Shown in pieces: positions 1-9,879 of a stretch of 64,000 nucleotides of DNA. The notes under the pieces were generated by a model. It was not told where the DNA came from, ran no database searches, and was given only the letters and a program-made list of their open reading frames with translations. A program made the translations under genes and the position numbers. This DNA comes from Gari tellinella (lineage: Eukaryota > Mollusca > Bivalvia > Cardiida > Psammobiidae), in the NCBI GenBank assembly GCA_922989275.2, contig OV277861.1:20242479-20306478 (forward strand), read 5' to 3'. Position 1 is the stretch's first letter. Every line of letters starts with the position of its first letter.

Positions 1-77
1 TTGAAAGAGATAAACATTTTACCACATGTTACCACATACCCTGTGTCTGGTTTTGAAGACAATTAAAGTATGTCAAC

Positions 78-329
78 TTAACCCTTTACACAATAGCCTG
101 TTTCTAGTTTCGAAAATAGGTGACTACTTAAAGCAGGTTGAAAGTAAAGCAGAATGCGCCATATGGCGCATTCTGCTTTACTTTCAGCCTGCTTTAAGCT
201 ATTGCTTGCTAGAATAAGGAAAGCATTAAATATGACACATATTCATTACGGTATATATTGGAACTATTTTATTCAGCGGATGAATAAAATGCGTGTGCTA
301 AAAGTCGCTTCTATAAGGGAAAGGGTTAA
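78..329. repeat. TTAA-1 MITE (core A palindrome)
   Basis: Begins TTAACCCTTTAC and ends AAAGGGTTAA, with a central inverted repeat at about 125-200 in which the core reads into its own complement around GCGCCATATGGCGC. No coding capacity. TTAA flanks with CCC at the element end are the pattern of piggyBac-type termini; assignment to that superfamily is inference. Confidence 0.8.
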
Positions 330-485
330 AGCAGGTTGCATTCTGCTTTAATTTCAGCCTGTTTTTAGGATATAGAAAATATTTCTTATCATGTATATTC
401 ATGGTTGTATAAAATGGAACTATTTCCTTCAGTGGAGGAGTATATTTAAGGCGTAAAAGTGCATATTCATGGAGTAATGGGTTAA
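327..485. repeat. truncated TTAA-1 MITE, right half
   Basis: Starts inside core A (AGCAGGTTGCATTCTGC) and runs to a normal right end GTAATGGGTTAA at 482-485. The left half is missing. It directly abuts the complete copy at 78-329, so that copy probably inserted into this one. Confidence 0.65.
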
Positions 486-736
486 CTTAAATGGCCTTTC
501 AAAAGAAGACCCAATGATAATTGTTAATACAGATGGTTGCTTAATGCAAGATTACAATAATGTGGAATGGTCTTACTGGAATACTTGAATTGTTTTTGAC
601 CTGCATTTAAAGCAGTCATCTGTCTTTATAGACATTCACTTCATTGAGTGGTTGCTTTTATTAAAATAGTTTTAATTCATACAGTCATGAACATATTCCA
701 TAAGAAATACTTCTTATATCCTAGCAGATGGTATCT

Positions 737-987
737 TTAACTCTTTCCTCCCTGAAACTTTAAATGGATAATTCCAGTTTCGATTTTAGTCTAGTCTATT
801 TCTGGCTTTTAAGGGTTGTTTTAGTCCATTTTTGGCATTATGACAAACAGTGAAGACCCTGATCAGAGGGCTCCTTTCGGAGCCCTCTGATCTGGGTCTT
901 CACTGTTTGCACAGGACAAGTGTACTAATCACATGTACACTGTTTGAAAAGCACGCCTATATGCGGGACTAGGGTTCAAAGGGTTAA
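737..987. repeat. TTAA-2 MITE (core B palindrome)
   Basis: TTAACTCTTTCCTCCC at the left and TTCAAAGGGTTAA at the right. The central hairpin at about 847-912 is CAAACAGTGAAGACCC...GGAGCCCTCTGATC. Inserted into the TTAA-1 copy spanning 664-1348. Confidence 0.8.
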
Positions 988-1015
988 GTAGGATGACAGT
1001 AAAGCAGAATGCACC

Positions 1016-1267
1016 TTAACCCTTTCCCCTATAGAAGCGACTTTTAGCGAATATGATTTATTACTCCGCTGAAGAAAATAGTTCCAATTTTATCAGTCAT
1101 GAATATATATTATAGAGAATATTTTCCACATTCTAGCACATGATAGCTTAAAACAGGCTGAAAGTAAAGCAGAATGCGCCCTAAGGCGCATTCTGCTTTA
1201 CTTTCAACCTGCTTTAAGTAGTCACCTATCTTCAATACGAGAAATAGGCTATCAGGTAATGGGTTAA
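1016..1267. repeat. TTAA-1 MITE nested in palindrome centre of another copy
   Basis: Complete copy with TTAACCCTTTCCCCTATAG left end and GGTAATGGGTTAA right end. Flanking bases are GCACC on the left and GGTGC on the right, which rejoin into the GCACC-TTAA-GGTGC centre of the host element. Confidence 0.8.
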
Positions 1268-1348
1268 GGTGCATTCTGCTTTACTTTCAACCCGCTTTAA
1301 GTGGTCACCTGTCTTCAAAACTAGAAACAGACTACGGAGTAAAGGGTG

Positions 1349-1766
1349 GTACAAGGGTGACTGTACATGTTATAGTAATTTATCAATTTTCTATATGACC
1401 AAATGCTTTATGATATATTGAATATTTTGTTATCATGTTATATTATTACATATTAACCAGACAATGAAACCCCAAGGAGCACCAAAAAAGTTCGCTTCCA
1501 TCTGTTGTAAGACAGTTTATTAATATCTTTCCCTGGTTGTGACCTTAATAGTTGCTTCAACTAAATTCTAAGCCAAGTCACTACAAAAGAAGGTCTTAGA
1601 CATTGTATCTGGTCAGGGCTTATAGTCTTTTACATTGTATGACAAGTATCTGAATCAGTTCTATTCTGCTGACTGAAATATTCCAGATCTATTGTTTTGA
1701 GTTACCCTTTGTCTTGCCGTGCATTTAAAAAAAAAAAATTAAACAATACACAACATTGGTGATCAC
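1349..1766. other. AT-rich spacer, nothing recognised
   Basis: No supported coding, RNA or inverted-repeat feature seen; includes a poly-A run near 1728-1738. Confidence 0.5.
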
Positions 1767-2450
1767 TTAACTCTTTGAACCCTAGTCCCGCATATAGGCG
1801 TCCTTTTGAAACAATGTTCATGTGAATAGTACACTTGTCCTGTGCAAATTACAGCTTGTTCTGCTATTAGTGTAAATACAGTGGAAAACAGTGCAGACCA
1901 AGATCAGCAGCTCCTTATCGGGTTATGCTCTATTTTCCTAAAGGATTTGTCTTACACCAGTCTTTGGGGAAAAATTTATTATTTCAGGAGCCAATGCAAT
2001 AGTTCAGTTGATAGATATATTCTTATTGGGCAGAGTATATAACTTTAGCTAGAACACACCCATATCTCAAATTTAAAATGTGACTAAACCAAGTTTTTAA
2101 TTGAAATACAGGTAAATTATAGTTAGAATTAACCCTTTGAACCCTAGTCAAATTAATCAGTTTCAGTTTCAGTTTAGTCATGCATACTTATTACATGTGT
2201 GTCCTTTGCAATCAGTGTCTGTGTGATGAGTACACGTGTCACCTGTGAAGAGTACACTTGAACTTTGAATTGGGTCATTATAATGCAAACAGTGAATACC
2301 CAGATCAGGAGCACTCTGAGCAGGGTCTGCACTGTTTGTCATGCTGCAATACATAAACAAGCAAACAACCTATATAGTCAAAAAATGGACTATGTAGACT
2401 AAATTGGAAACTGGGATTGTTCATTTGAAAAATTGAGTTATTCAGGTTCA
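1767..2450. repeat. two degenerate TTAA-2 copies
   Basis: A left end TTAACTCTTTGAACCCTAG at 1767 fades into a degraded core B (CAGTGCAGACCAAGATCAG near 1890). A second copy starts TTAACCCTTTGAACCC at 2129, has a recognisable core near 2285-2340 (AAACAGTGAATACCCAGATC), and fades out by about 2450. Confidence 0.55.
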
Positions 2451-2599
2451 AGTGTATGTTTGAACATGACCCTTCACATCATTGTGTGTATCACATTATG
2501 TCTGCAGACAATGTAAGGTTACTTTGTTCTGTCTTATTCTTTATTGAATGTGCATATTGAAAATTAGTATTTTCCATCCTGCTACTGTAATAACCTTAA

Positions 2600-2800
2600 G
2601 TATTGGGAAATACAGGTCTGAGCAAACAGTGTAGACCTTGATCAGACTGCTCCCAAGGGAGCAGTCTGATCAGGGTCTACACTGTTTGCCATTCAGATTG
2701 CACCTTTTGGACAAACTCCTAAGTGATAAAAGCAATCAGTTAAAATTTGAGGATAATTACAGCAGTTGCAATTTTTAGGATTTTACGATATATTAAATGA
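2600..2800. repeat. core B element, GACTGCTCC variant
   Basis: Palindrome AGCAAACAGTGTAGACC...GATCAGACTGCTCC/GGAGCAGTCTGATC at about 2622-2690, followed by a 3' segment (AAAAGCAATCAGTTAAAATTT...TTTTTAGGATTT) that is shared with the copy at 61905-62110. Confidence 0.6.
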
Positions 2801-2856
2801 CTTTAATTTAACCTTTCCAACACTGTAGACCTGTAATAAAGATTTTTCTCAAAGAG

Positions 2857-3109
2857 TTAACCCATTACCCCATAAATACACCTTTTTAACACCTTTAATT
2901 TATTCCTCCACTAAAGAAAGTAGTTCCAATTTATACAGTCAAGAATATGTACCATAAGAATTAGTTTCTATATCCTAGAAAATTGTGGCTGAAAGTAGGC
3001 TGTAAGTAAAGCAGAATGTGCCTGAAGAAGCATTCTACTTTACTTTCAACCTGCTTTAAGTTGTCACCTATCTTAAATACTAGAAACAGGGTATAGGGTA
3101 ATGGGTTAA
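2857..3109. repeat. TTAA-1 MITE
   Basis: TTAACCCATTACCCCATAAA at the left, GGTAATGGGTTAA at the right, with a somewhat degraded core A at 2985-3065. Confidence 0.8.
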
Positions 3110-3377
3110 AATGCTTATCTAATATCTATGGAGTAAAGACTCGGTTAAAGGTTTTCTTTCTCATGACTTCTATCTGTTATTTCAAGGTAAATGGCAAGCC
3201 GACTCTGATCTAGCAGCTGCTTTATATTACAAGTGTACTCTCTACTAGTACACTGATTGTAAATTATGAATATACTTATCACTAGGGTTGAATGGTTAAC
3301 AACAATATGTTAGTAACATCAGAAAAACCTGTGCACAATGACAACTCCAAAGAAGATAAATTTGGACAATTATGTCA

Positions 3378-3625
3378 TTAACGCTTTTACTGCCAATTTT
3401 TATCATCTGCTTTAACCCTGACTTATCGCCAAAATATCGTTTTCATTGGTAGTGTTGTCTGCTATACTTTTAAAGTCAGCTATAGCGCTTTTTTAACTGA
3501 AGAAATGTCGATACGAGTGTCAAACAGTTTTGATCCTGATCAGACGCCGCTTTACGCGGCGTCTGATCAGGATCCAAACTGTTTGCAAAGTCGAGTTTTG
3601 GCACCATTGGCAGTGAAAGAGTTAA
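3378..3625. repeat. TTAA-3 MITE (GACGCCG palindrome)
   Basis: TTAACGCTTTTACTGCC left end and GGCAGTGAAAGAGTTAA right end. The central hairpin is AAACAGTTTTGATCCTGATC...GACGCCGC/GCGGCGTC. Confidence 0.75.
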
Positions 3626-3747
3626 TGGCAGCTTAATGTATGGGCTGGAGGCCTAATATCCAATAAAGATCTGAACTGAATGTAGGGTGTAAGTCCTGCC
3701 GGAGCTGCACACAGATTTTAATGAATTTGCTTTTCTTCTCTTTTCAG

Positions 3748-3809
3748 GCGTTAATGATATGGCCATGGTCAAACATAACGCATCAGAGGAGAACGACACA
3801 CAGTGCTGA
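3748..3809 (+). CDS. putative last coding exon of an unidentified gene
   Basis: A pyrimidine-rich stretch ending TTCTCTTTTCAG at 3736-3747 is a good splice acceptor. Reading two bases and then 20 codons gives VNDMAMVKHNASEENDTQC followed by TGA at 3807-3809. The segment is not part of any repeat family seen here and sits in higher-quality, non-repetitive sequence. The rest of the gene would lie upstream, left of the window or in exons I could not recognise between the MITEs. I do not recognise the protein. The short length means chance similarity to an exon cannot be excluded. Confidence 0.35.
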
Positions 3810-4120
3810 TCCACAACAGTGTTACCATGACAACAGATTTAGGGCTATAACTTCACTTGTAGCCATTATATAAGAAGAATACTCTACATGTACCAAAGAA
3901 ATAGTTTTTAAGTACCCGAAACTCATCTCATATGTTGTTTTGGAAATTGTTATTATGCACCATGACGATAGTTGTTGTTAGTCAATGATTATACTTATAT
4001 ATAAGATTTTATGGAAACCATTTTTTGTTACCATGACAATGGGTTTTAGACTGTGATTTCATTTTACTTGTACGGCTATGGAATATGGTAAGACTGTGAG
4101 CAAACTCAAATCACTAGGCC

Positions 4121-4343
4121 TTAACTCTTTGCATGCTAGCTTGGGGATATATCTGCAGCAGTGATTATCTTTGCAAACAGTTTGGATCCAGATGAGACGC
4201 CGCGTAACGCGGCGTCTCATCAGGATCCAAACTGCTTGCCATTCTGACCAAGTTTTGAAAAGAAAATTAGAAAATTCTATTTTTAGAACATTAGCAGACG
4301 ACTTATAGCAGATGAAAGAAATACCCAGCATGCAAAGAGTTAA
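4121..4343. repeat. TTAA-3 MITE (GATGAGACGCCGCG palindrome)
   Basis: TTAACTCTTTGCATGCTAG left and GCATGCAAAGAGTTAA right, long terminal inverted repeats. The central palindrome at about 4172-4240 has the centre GACGCCGCGTAACGCGGCGTC. Confidence 0.8.
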
Positions 4344-4498
4344 CAAACATTGCCGACCATGATCATACAGCTCCACAGAAGTAAAGGGTTAAACAAGAGA
4401 TTTCAGGACGTTTTGCTACCCTGTTGCAATCGCAACTGTCAGTTCGCTAGATCTACCATGGGTGCTATTATCCTGGACGTTTCGCTACCTGTAATTTC

Positions 4499-4812
4499 GG
4501 ATCCAGATTAGTATATAAAAATGTCTTCTAGAAGATCTATTTATGTCCGTTAGCTGGGATCCAGATTAATAAATAAACCCTCTTATATTCCATTAGTTTG
4601 GCTCCAGATAATTGAATAACTATCACCTCTATGGTGATTCCAATGGTTTGGATCCAGTTTAAAAAATGAAAACCTCTTATGTGGATGCATGGCGTCTGTG
4701 CAAATATTTGGTCAAGATTTGATTTATTTCTGTCCGTTAGTCTGGATCCAGAATAGTAAATATAATCTTTTATTTCTTTAGATTATTTTGGATCCAAATC
4801 AGTAAATAAAAG
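4499..4812. repeat. degenerate tandem repeat with GGATCCAGATTAG motif
   Basis: Six spaced copies of a motif resembling TGGATCCAGATTAGTAAATA occur near 4499, 4558, 4602, 4647, 4743 and 4788, with variable spacers containing AAAACCTCTTAT-like and GTCCGTTAG-like bases. Sequence divergence is high, so this is an old array. Confidence 0.5.
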
Positions 4813-5026
4813 TCCATTTTGTGGCGCATCGCGCCTGCATATTGGGGAATAAGAGGTGTAAAAAAACAAAATTGTTGAATGATTATACAAGATAAGGTAT
4901 GTCTCAATAGTAGTGCCATACATAAGAGATATCAATGCTCAAGTGTTTAGACACACAAAGATCTCACATAACTACCCCTGTTTTCAATAGCCAACAGCAA
5001 TCACAAATATCCTTGTCTCCATTTGA

Positions 5027-5073
5027 TGACGTCACCATATAGCCTCACTGTTTATGAAGGCGTGATTACGTCA
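5027..5073. promoter_or_regulatory. pair of CRE-like sites
   Basis: A perfect TGACGTCA at 5027-5034 and a near match TTACGTCA at 5066-5073, both followed by CC. CREB/ATF proteins bind such 8-mers in animals. No gene start was found beside them, so a regulatory role is only a possibility. Confidence 0.2.
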
Positions 5074-5138
5074 CCGGTATTCCAAAAAAGGCCTATTGCT
5101 TTAAAAAAGCTTAAAATCGTTGGTTATGTGAGAAAAAG

Positions 5139-5287
5139 AATCTGTCACTCATCAAGATTTGAGACAAGCTGATCTCAACCTTGTCTAGAATAGAAAAGTT
5201 ATTAAGCTTGCCAAGGCTCACTTAATAACATTTCAATTCTAGACTCGGTTGAGATAAGCTTGTCTCAAATCTCGACGAGTGACAGAT
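5139..5287. repeat. fold-back inverted repeat (TCTGTCACTC ends)
   Basis: Arms AATCTGTCACTCATCAAGAT... and ...ATCTCGACGAGTGACAGAT pair imperfectly over about 60 bp around a centre near 5208-5222. The arms include TTTGAGACAAGC / GCTTGTCTCAAA. Confidence 0.65.
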
Positions 5288-5355
5288 GCTATATATCTCT
5301 ATCAAGCGTTTTCTAAATTTAGAAAAGTCTACATCAGCTACTTTTGATAACTTAC

Positions 5356-5646
5356 TTAACCAATTTTCCCCATAAAGAAGCATTTTTATGCTTCTAATTT
5401 ATTCCTCCAATTTAGAAAATAGTTATTCGCATCCTACCTTTCTTCTCAATAATTAAGAATAGTTCAAATATATAGTCATGACTATGTACGGTAAAAAATA
5501 TTTTCTCTATCCTAGCAGATGGTTGCTGAAAGCAGGCTGAAAGTAAAGCAGAATATGCCTGAGGCACATTTTGCTTAACTTTCAATCTACTTTAAAGTGA
5601 TTGCTTGTCTTCAAAACTAGAAACAGGCAATGGAGTATTGGGTTAA
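5356..5646. repeat. TTAA-1 MITE, diverged
   Basis: TTAACCAATTTTCCCCATAA left, GAGTATTGGGTTAA right, core A at about 5520-5620 with mismatches. Confidence 0.7.
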
Positions 5647-5922
5647 ACATTAATGTTTCATCGATACAATATGTTGTGTCAGCAGTTTCTGTGATTCAAA
5701 CTTTGATCACACTGACATTTGAATTTGATTTTTGTAACTTCATGTGCATGTTTTGTCAATTTTAACAATGGTTTATGAATCTCTACGTTCAGGTTATCAA
5801 ACCGTTTGAAGCCTATGAATTTGTGAAAATTTGCATCCCTTATAACGAGAACTTGTACATTAATGACCAATAAGTATTACTATTCTTTTGACATGGTAAC
5901 AAAGAGTTACTGAATATGAAAT

Positions 5923-6156
5923 TTAACCCATTACCCCATAACTTGTTTCTAATTTTGTAGATAGGTGACCACTTAAAGCAGGTTGAAAGTAAAGCAGAAT
6001 GCGCCTTAAGGCCTTAAGACTTTCACCCTGCTCTAAGCTACAGCCTGTAAGGATATATGAAATATTTTGCATTTTCTTATAAAGTGGATTTCTTTTACTT
6101 TTGTGGACGAATAAATAAAAAGCATTAAAAGGCATATTTATGAGGTAATGGGTTAA
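5923..6156. repeat. TTAA-1 MITE
   Basis: TTAACCCATTACCCCATAAC left, GAGGTAATGGGTTAA right. The core is shortened on its right arm (GCGCCTTAAGGCCTTAAGAC), a local deletion. Confidence 0.75.
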
Positions 6157-6277
6157 TGCTCTTGTAAACTTACCTAATTTTTATTTAAATGCTTCAAACT
6201 TGCCCCTGCTTTGCAAAAGGCTTGGATCCAGTTTAGGCAGCAAGTCATTTTATGTTTAATCAGGATCAAGGCTGTTT

Positions 6278-6450
6278 GACAGCTATAGTACTTCAAACTC
6301 GCTAGTTGGAACATACATGTATTTCAAAGGCTAAGTTTTTACTTTGAAATATGGGTATATTAGACTAAAGCAAGATCGACTGATCAGAATCAAATTTATG
6401 AAATAGTGGTATGATCCCCAAGTCAGTTGAAAGTATAGAGTTTTGACTGT
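6278..6450. repeat. degenerate TA-2 element
   Basis: Contains TCAAACTCGCTAGTTGGAAC and an internal inverted repeat TATTTCAAAG...CTTTGAAATA like the intact TA-2 copies, but the ends are eroded. Confidence 0.4.
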
Positions 6451-6539
6451 ATTTCAATAGTAAGCCAGAAAAGGAGAACTGTCTTTATTTACTAAGAAAT
6501 TACTCTGTTGTGCACAGCTGCTTTTATATAGTGTTATGA

Positions 6540-6789
6540 TTAACCCATTACCCCTTTAAAACGCCTTTTTACGCATCTATTTATTCCTCCAATGAAGAAA
6601 ATAGTTCCAATTTATACAGCCAAGAATATGTACCAGAAGAAATATTTCTATATCCTAGCAGATGGTAGCTTAAAACAGGCTGAAAGTAAAGCAGAATGTG
6701 CCTTAAGGCACATTCTGCTTTACTTTCAACCTGCTTTAAGTGGTCACCTGTTTTCAAAGCTAGAAATAGGCTATGAGGTAATGGGTTAA
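6540..6789. repeat. TTAA-1 MITE, well preserved
   Basis: TTAACCCATTACCCCTTTAA left, GAGGTAATGGGTTAA right, near-perfect core A at 6668-6740. The short open frames through this region on both strands come from the palindrome and are not genes. Confidence 0.85.
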
Positions 6790-6980
6790 TATTCAATAAA
6801 GTATTATAGTGTTAGAACTATGATTAGTCATTTCCAACATATATTTGTTTCTATATTTTGGTATGTTTTAATGTTAGTGCTCGGTTAAGGTGGTTTTGGA
6901 AAAGGAATAATGTATTCATTGCAAATATATTATTATTATTCATTCCTGAAATGCCTTCATGAATGTATCTTTCATATATA

Positions 6981-7354
6981 CAGTGCTCTCTCCCTACAAA
7001 TGCCCTCCAAACAATGATTCCCTCCTTACAACAAGGCTTGCCGTCATTCTTCAAATAATTATGTCTGCTACAATATCTTCTGCTTAAAATTGTTGTCTGC
7101 TGTCTTTTCTCAACTTTACATATTGAACATTTTTACAGAAAAAACAACCATAATGAGGAGTGACAAACAGTTTGAACCCAGATCACGCGCTGTATTATGC
7201 GGCATCTGATCTGGGTTCAAACTGTTTGCAAAGGTCAGCCAAGTCATGCTCAGTACTCAAAGACTATTAATTTTCCGTCCTTATAACAACTCCCTCTGAA
7301 CAACACACACACTCTTTGTCTCCCATTGGATGTTGTTGTAGAGAGGGAGCGCTG
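6981..7354. repeat. TA-3 element (CAGTGCTC...GAGCGCTG ends)
   Basis: Left end CAGTGCTCTCTCCCTACAAA preceded by TA; right end TTGTTGTAGAGAGGGAGCGCTG. Contains a core B relative at about 7161-7230 (AAACAGTTTGAACCCAGATC...GATCTGGGTTCAAACTG). Same family as 49420-51370 and 59329-59671. Confidence 0.7.
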
Positions 7355-7481
7355 CATCATTTATTATTCATCCCTGAAATGCCTACATGTATCTATCATG
7401 TATATATCTGTTCATTTAGTGCTAGTCATCAACATCATAATGATCTAGTTTATCCAGTCATAGCATATTTCTTCCATTCTA

Positions 7482-7625
7482 CAGTAAAACCTCTTTATTA
7501 CAACCACTAAAACGAAGGCCTGAAGGAGCTTTCTGTTTTACTGTCACCTTGCTTTAAGCTGTCACCTATTTTTTAAATAAACAAATAGCTGCCTTTTTAT
7601 TGGTCGTAATGGAGAGGTTTTACTG
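7482..7625. repeat. TA-1 MITE, left core arm deleted
   Basis: CAGTAAAACCTCTTTATTAC left and GAGAGGTTTTACTG right, flanked by TA. Only the right arm of the core (GGAGCTTTCTGTTTTACTG) remains, so the hairpin is lost. TA flanks and CAGT ends suggest Tc1/mariner-type mobilisation (inference). Confidence 0.7.
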
Positions 7626-7920
7626 TATTATCTTTTTCCTTTCTTTTATAACAGTAACCATCCATCCATTTTTATCATTTTTCCTATCTGATTGTCACTT
7701 ATATGTTTATTTTTGTCCTAAATTGTCCTTATTATATTTGCTGTCCAATTTAGTAGTATATAGTCAAATTTTATATTCAGTGATCGTTCTGTGGAGGAGC
7801 TTGATGAAGGACTTAAAAAGTTTTTTTAGTGTTATTTTTGTCCTTTGTTTAGCTGTTACCTGTCATACATTATATTTTGAGTGGCTGCTTAGCACAGTGT
7901 GCTGTACAGTCAACTCTGTC

Positions 7921-8155
7921 TTAACCCATTACCCCTTTGCCCTTTTCTAGTTTTGAAGACAGGTCACCACTTAAAGCAGGTTGAAAGAAAAGCAGAATGT
8001 GCCTTAAGCCTACTTCCAGCCTACTTTAAGGTAATATCTGTTAGGATAGAGGAAATATTTATCTTGAAGCATATTCATGACTTTGTAAATTATTTTCTTT
8101 AGCGGAGGAATAAATTAGAGGCGTCAAGAGGCATATTTTTGGAGTAATGTGTTAA
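7921..8155. repeat. TTAA-1 MITE
   Basis: TTAACCCATTACCCCTTTGC left and GAGTAATGTGTTAA right; the centre lost part of its right arm. Confidence 0.75.
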
Positions 8156-8547
8156 GACACTTGAAACGACAGAAAAACTGAAGTGTTGAATGATCGCTAA
8201 ATAGGAAAATGACTTCTTTATCTTCAAATTGTTGGCGTGTACATTATCCATTTTGTATCGTGCCGTCCACCTTTATGGTCAGCTGTTGTGACAAAAGTGA
8301 TTTCTTTATCTTTTCAATGTCATATACGCTGCTGTAAGACATATGGGTTCTTTTGAACACTACATGTATTGGCTTTGTTATATCATTTACAATTCTGTAT
8401 ACATGATACCGTCCGTAATAATTTACATGTTTTATGTAGATATACCATAGTTGTGATCTAGTTGTACAAGTCTGTATACATTGATACTGTCGGTAATGTT
8501 TTACATGATCTATGTAGCTTACAGGAAGATTATTTTTAAGAGCTCCT

Positions 8548-8790
8548 GGGGCCCGTTTCATAAAACTTCTTACGACAAATGTTGTCGTAAGTCAGATTAT
8601 AAAAGTATCAATTATTATTTATTTCTCCATCTAATCCTGTCTTGTGACATCTTTTTGGAATCGTCTTGAAAAGACGATTCCAAAAAGATGTCACAAGACA
8701 GGATTAGATAGAGAAATCACAGATTAAATGAATTTTAAAGTTTTGACTTACGACAACATTTGTCGTAAGAAGTTTTATGAAACGGGCCCC
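8548..8790. repeat. 243-bp fold-back element, GGGGCCCGTTTCATAAAAC ends
   Basis: Almost the whole element is one inverted repeat: the terminal arm GGGGCCCGTTTCATAAAAC returns as GTTTTATGAAACGGGCCCC. Internally, about 40 bp around TCTAATCCTGTCTTGTGACA pair with their complement, with a tight centre GTCTTGAAAAGAC. A second, more diverged member is at 42727-42967. Confidence 0.85.
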
Positions 8791-8800
8791 AGGTAGATAA

Positions 8801-9058
8801 TAGCCGTGCCATGACAAAACCTGTCTTATTGCATTGCAAGCAGTGTAGATCAAGGCCGCCATCCATCAAAGAAGTGGCGGCTGGTCTTCACCTACACTGT
8901 TTAACATCCACATGTGTTGAAAGCATTTTATGTAGCTGTATTATATACGGTATTTGACATTGTAGACCAAACTAAGGTACAGCGCCTGGGATGACAACTG
9001 CGCTCAGTATGCACAACGTTGCAATGCAATAAGGAAGGTTTTGTCTTGGCACGGCTCA
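8801..9058. repeat. inverted-repeat element with AGCCGTGCCATGACAAAACC end
   Basis: Left TAGCCGTGCCATGACAAAAC; right GGTTTTGTCTTGGCACGGCT. Contains a diverged core (AAGCAGTGTAGATCAAGGCC...CCTACACTGTTT). A second member, split by a TTAA-1 insertion, spans 16794-17310. Confidence 0.7.
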
Positions 9059-9129
9059 TATAGTTTTGATCTAGTTGTACTCTTGTCATACTTAAAGGTA
9101 CATCATCCATTTCATTCTAAACCCCGTTT

Positions 9130-9500
9130 TTCAGTGTTAAAGACGGATGGCTGCCTAAAGCAATCAGAAAGTAAAGCAGAAAGGTCCATAGGCAAATAGA
9201 TTTACTGATGGTTTTGAAGACAGCGTAAAGCAGAAAGAAGTTAAAGCAGAAATATTTTAAAAGAGAATTCTGCTTTACTTTTTATTCTGCTTTATGTTGC
9301 CATCTGTTTTAGACATCATCAATTAGTCTTTGTTTTTTACTGTACAGTCCATCTTATATTAAATGATAGCTAATTGAAGCGTGGTTATATCTAAAGATAA
9401 ATGACTGCTTAATGCAGGGTAAAAATAATGCAGAAAGCTCCTGAGTAACAGGAGCTTTCTGCATTATTTTTATCATGTGTTAAGTAGGGATTTGAATTTA
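9130..9500. repeat. degenerate core A-like hairpins
   Basis: Broken hairpins with AAAGTAAAGCAGAAAGG and AATTCTGCTTTACTTTTTATTC near 9160-9300, then a clean hairpin ATAATGCAGAAAGCTCCTG/CAGGAGCTTTCTGCATTAT at about 9426-9470. Ends are not definable. Confidence 0.5.
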
Positions 9501-9752
9501 AGATTCCCTATGGGTCTCCTTTTGAGTGATTGCTTAATTTAATACAAGATTGACTGTGATAATATGTTGAATTGTCTAATTGGGAATGTTTTTGTACTGT
9601 TTTGTATTTTTCTCAGGAAGAATTTTGATGATTATCATGTAGAAAATGGCTGCTAGATGGCAAATGTAATCTTGTCTTTCAATGAATGCGCTTTTCTAAT
9701 TACTATCATAGTGTTTATTTCTCTTGTCATTATGTATATAGCTGTTAATATG

Positions 9753-9766
9753 CCCCCCCCCCCCCC
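9753..9766 (+). repeat. poly-C tract (C14)
   Basis: Fourteen consecutive C residues followed by ACCCC. The overlapping reading frames with proline or glycine runs are products of this tract. Confidence 0.95.
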
Positions 9767-9879
9767 ACCCCAACATTTAGTTGGAGGTATATATATAAAG
9801 TTTACCCCTGTCCTATCCAGATGTCTATTTCTTTTTCTCTTTGCGTCCATCCACATATACAGTATTTGTCCATAAACAC

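Larger units (their letters stand above)
664..1348. repeat. outer TTAA-1 MITE split by two nested elements
   Basis: The left arm (about 664-736) reads up to the TTAA that normally precedes AAGCAGG. After a TTAA-2 insertion (737-987) the arm resumes at 988-1015, is interrupted again exactly at its palindrome centre by another TTAA-1 copy (1016-1267), and resumes at 1268-1348. Three generations of insertion are therefore readable. Confidence 0.7.

Noticed and set aside
6581..6796. Mirror open frames on both strands inside TTAA-1 copies (also at 31647-31871, 62701-62967 and others)
   Set aside because: The phrases [21 protein letters not shown] recur at many loci because they translate core A; they are not genes.
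7600..7950. Plus-strand open frame of 116 codons
   Set aside because: Begins in a TA-1 MITE end and runs into a TTAA-1 MITE. The hydrophobic composition reflects T-rich DNA, so it is not supported as a gene.
9653..9875. Open frames with proline or glycine runs
   Set aside because: Produced by the C14 tract; no supporting splice signals or homology recognised.
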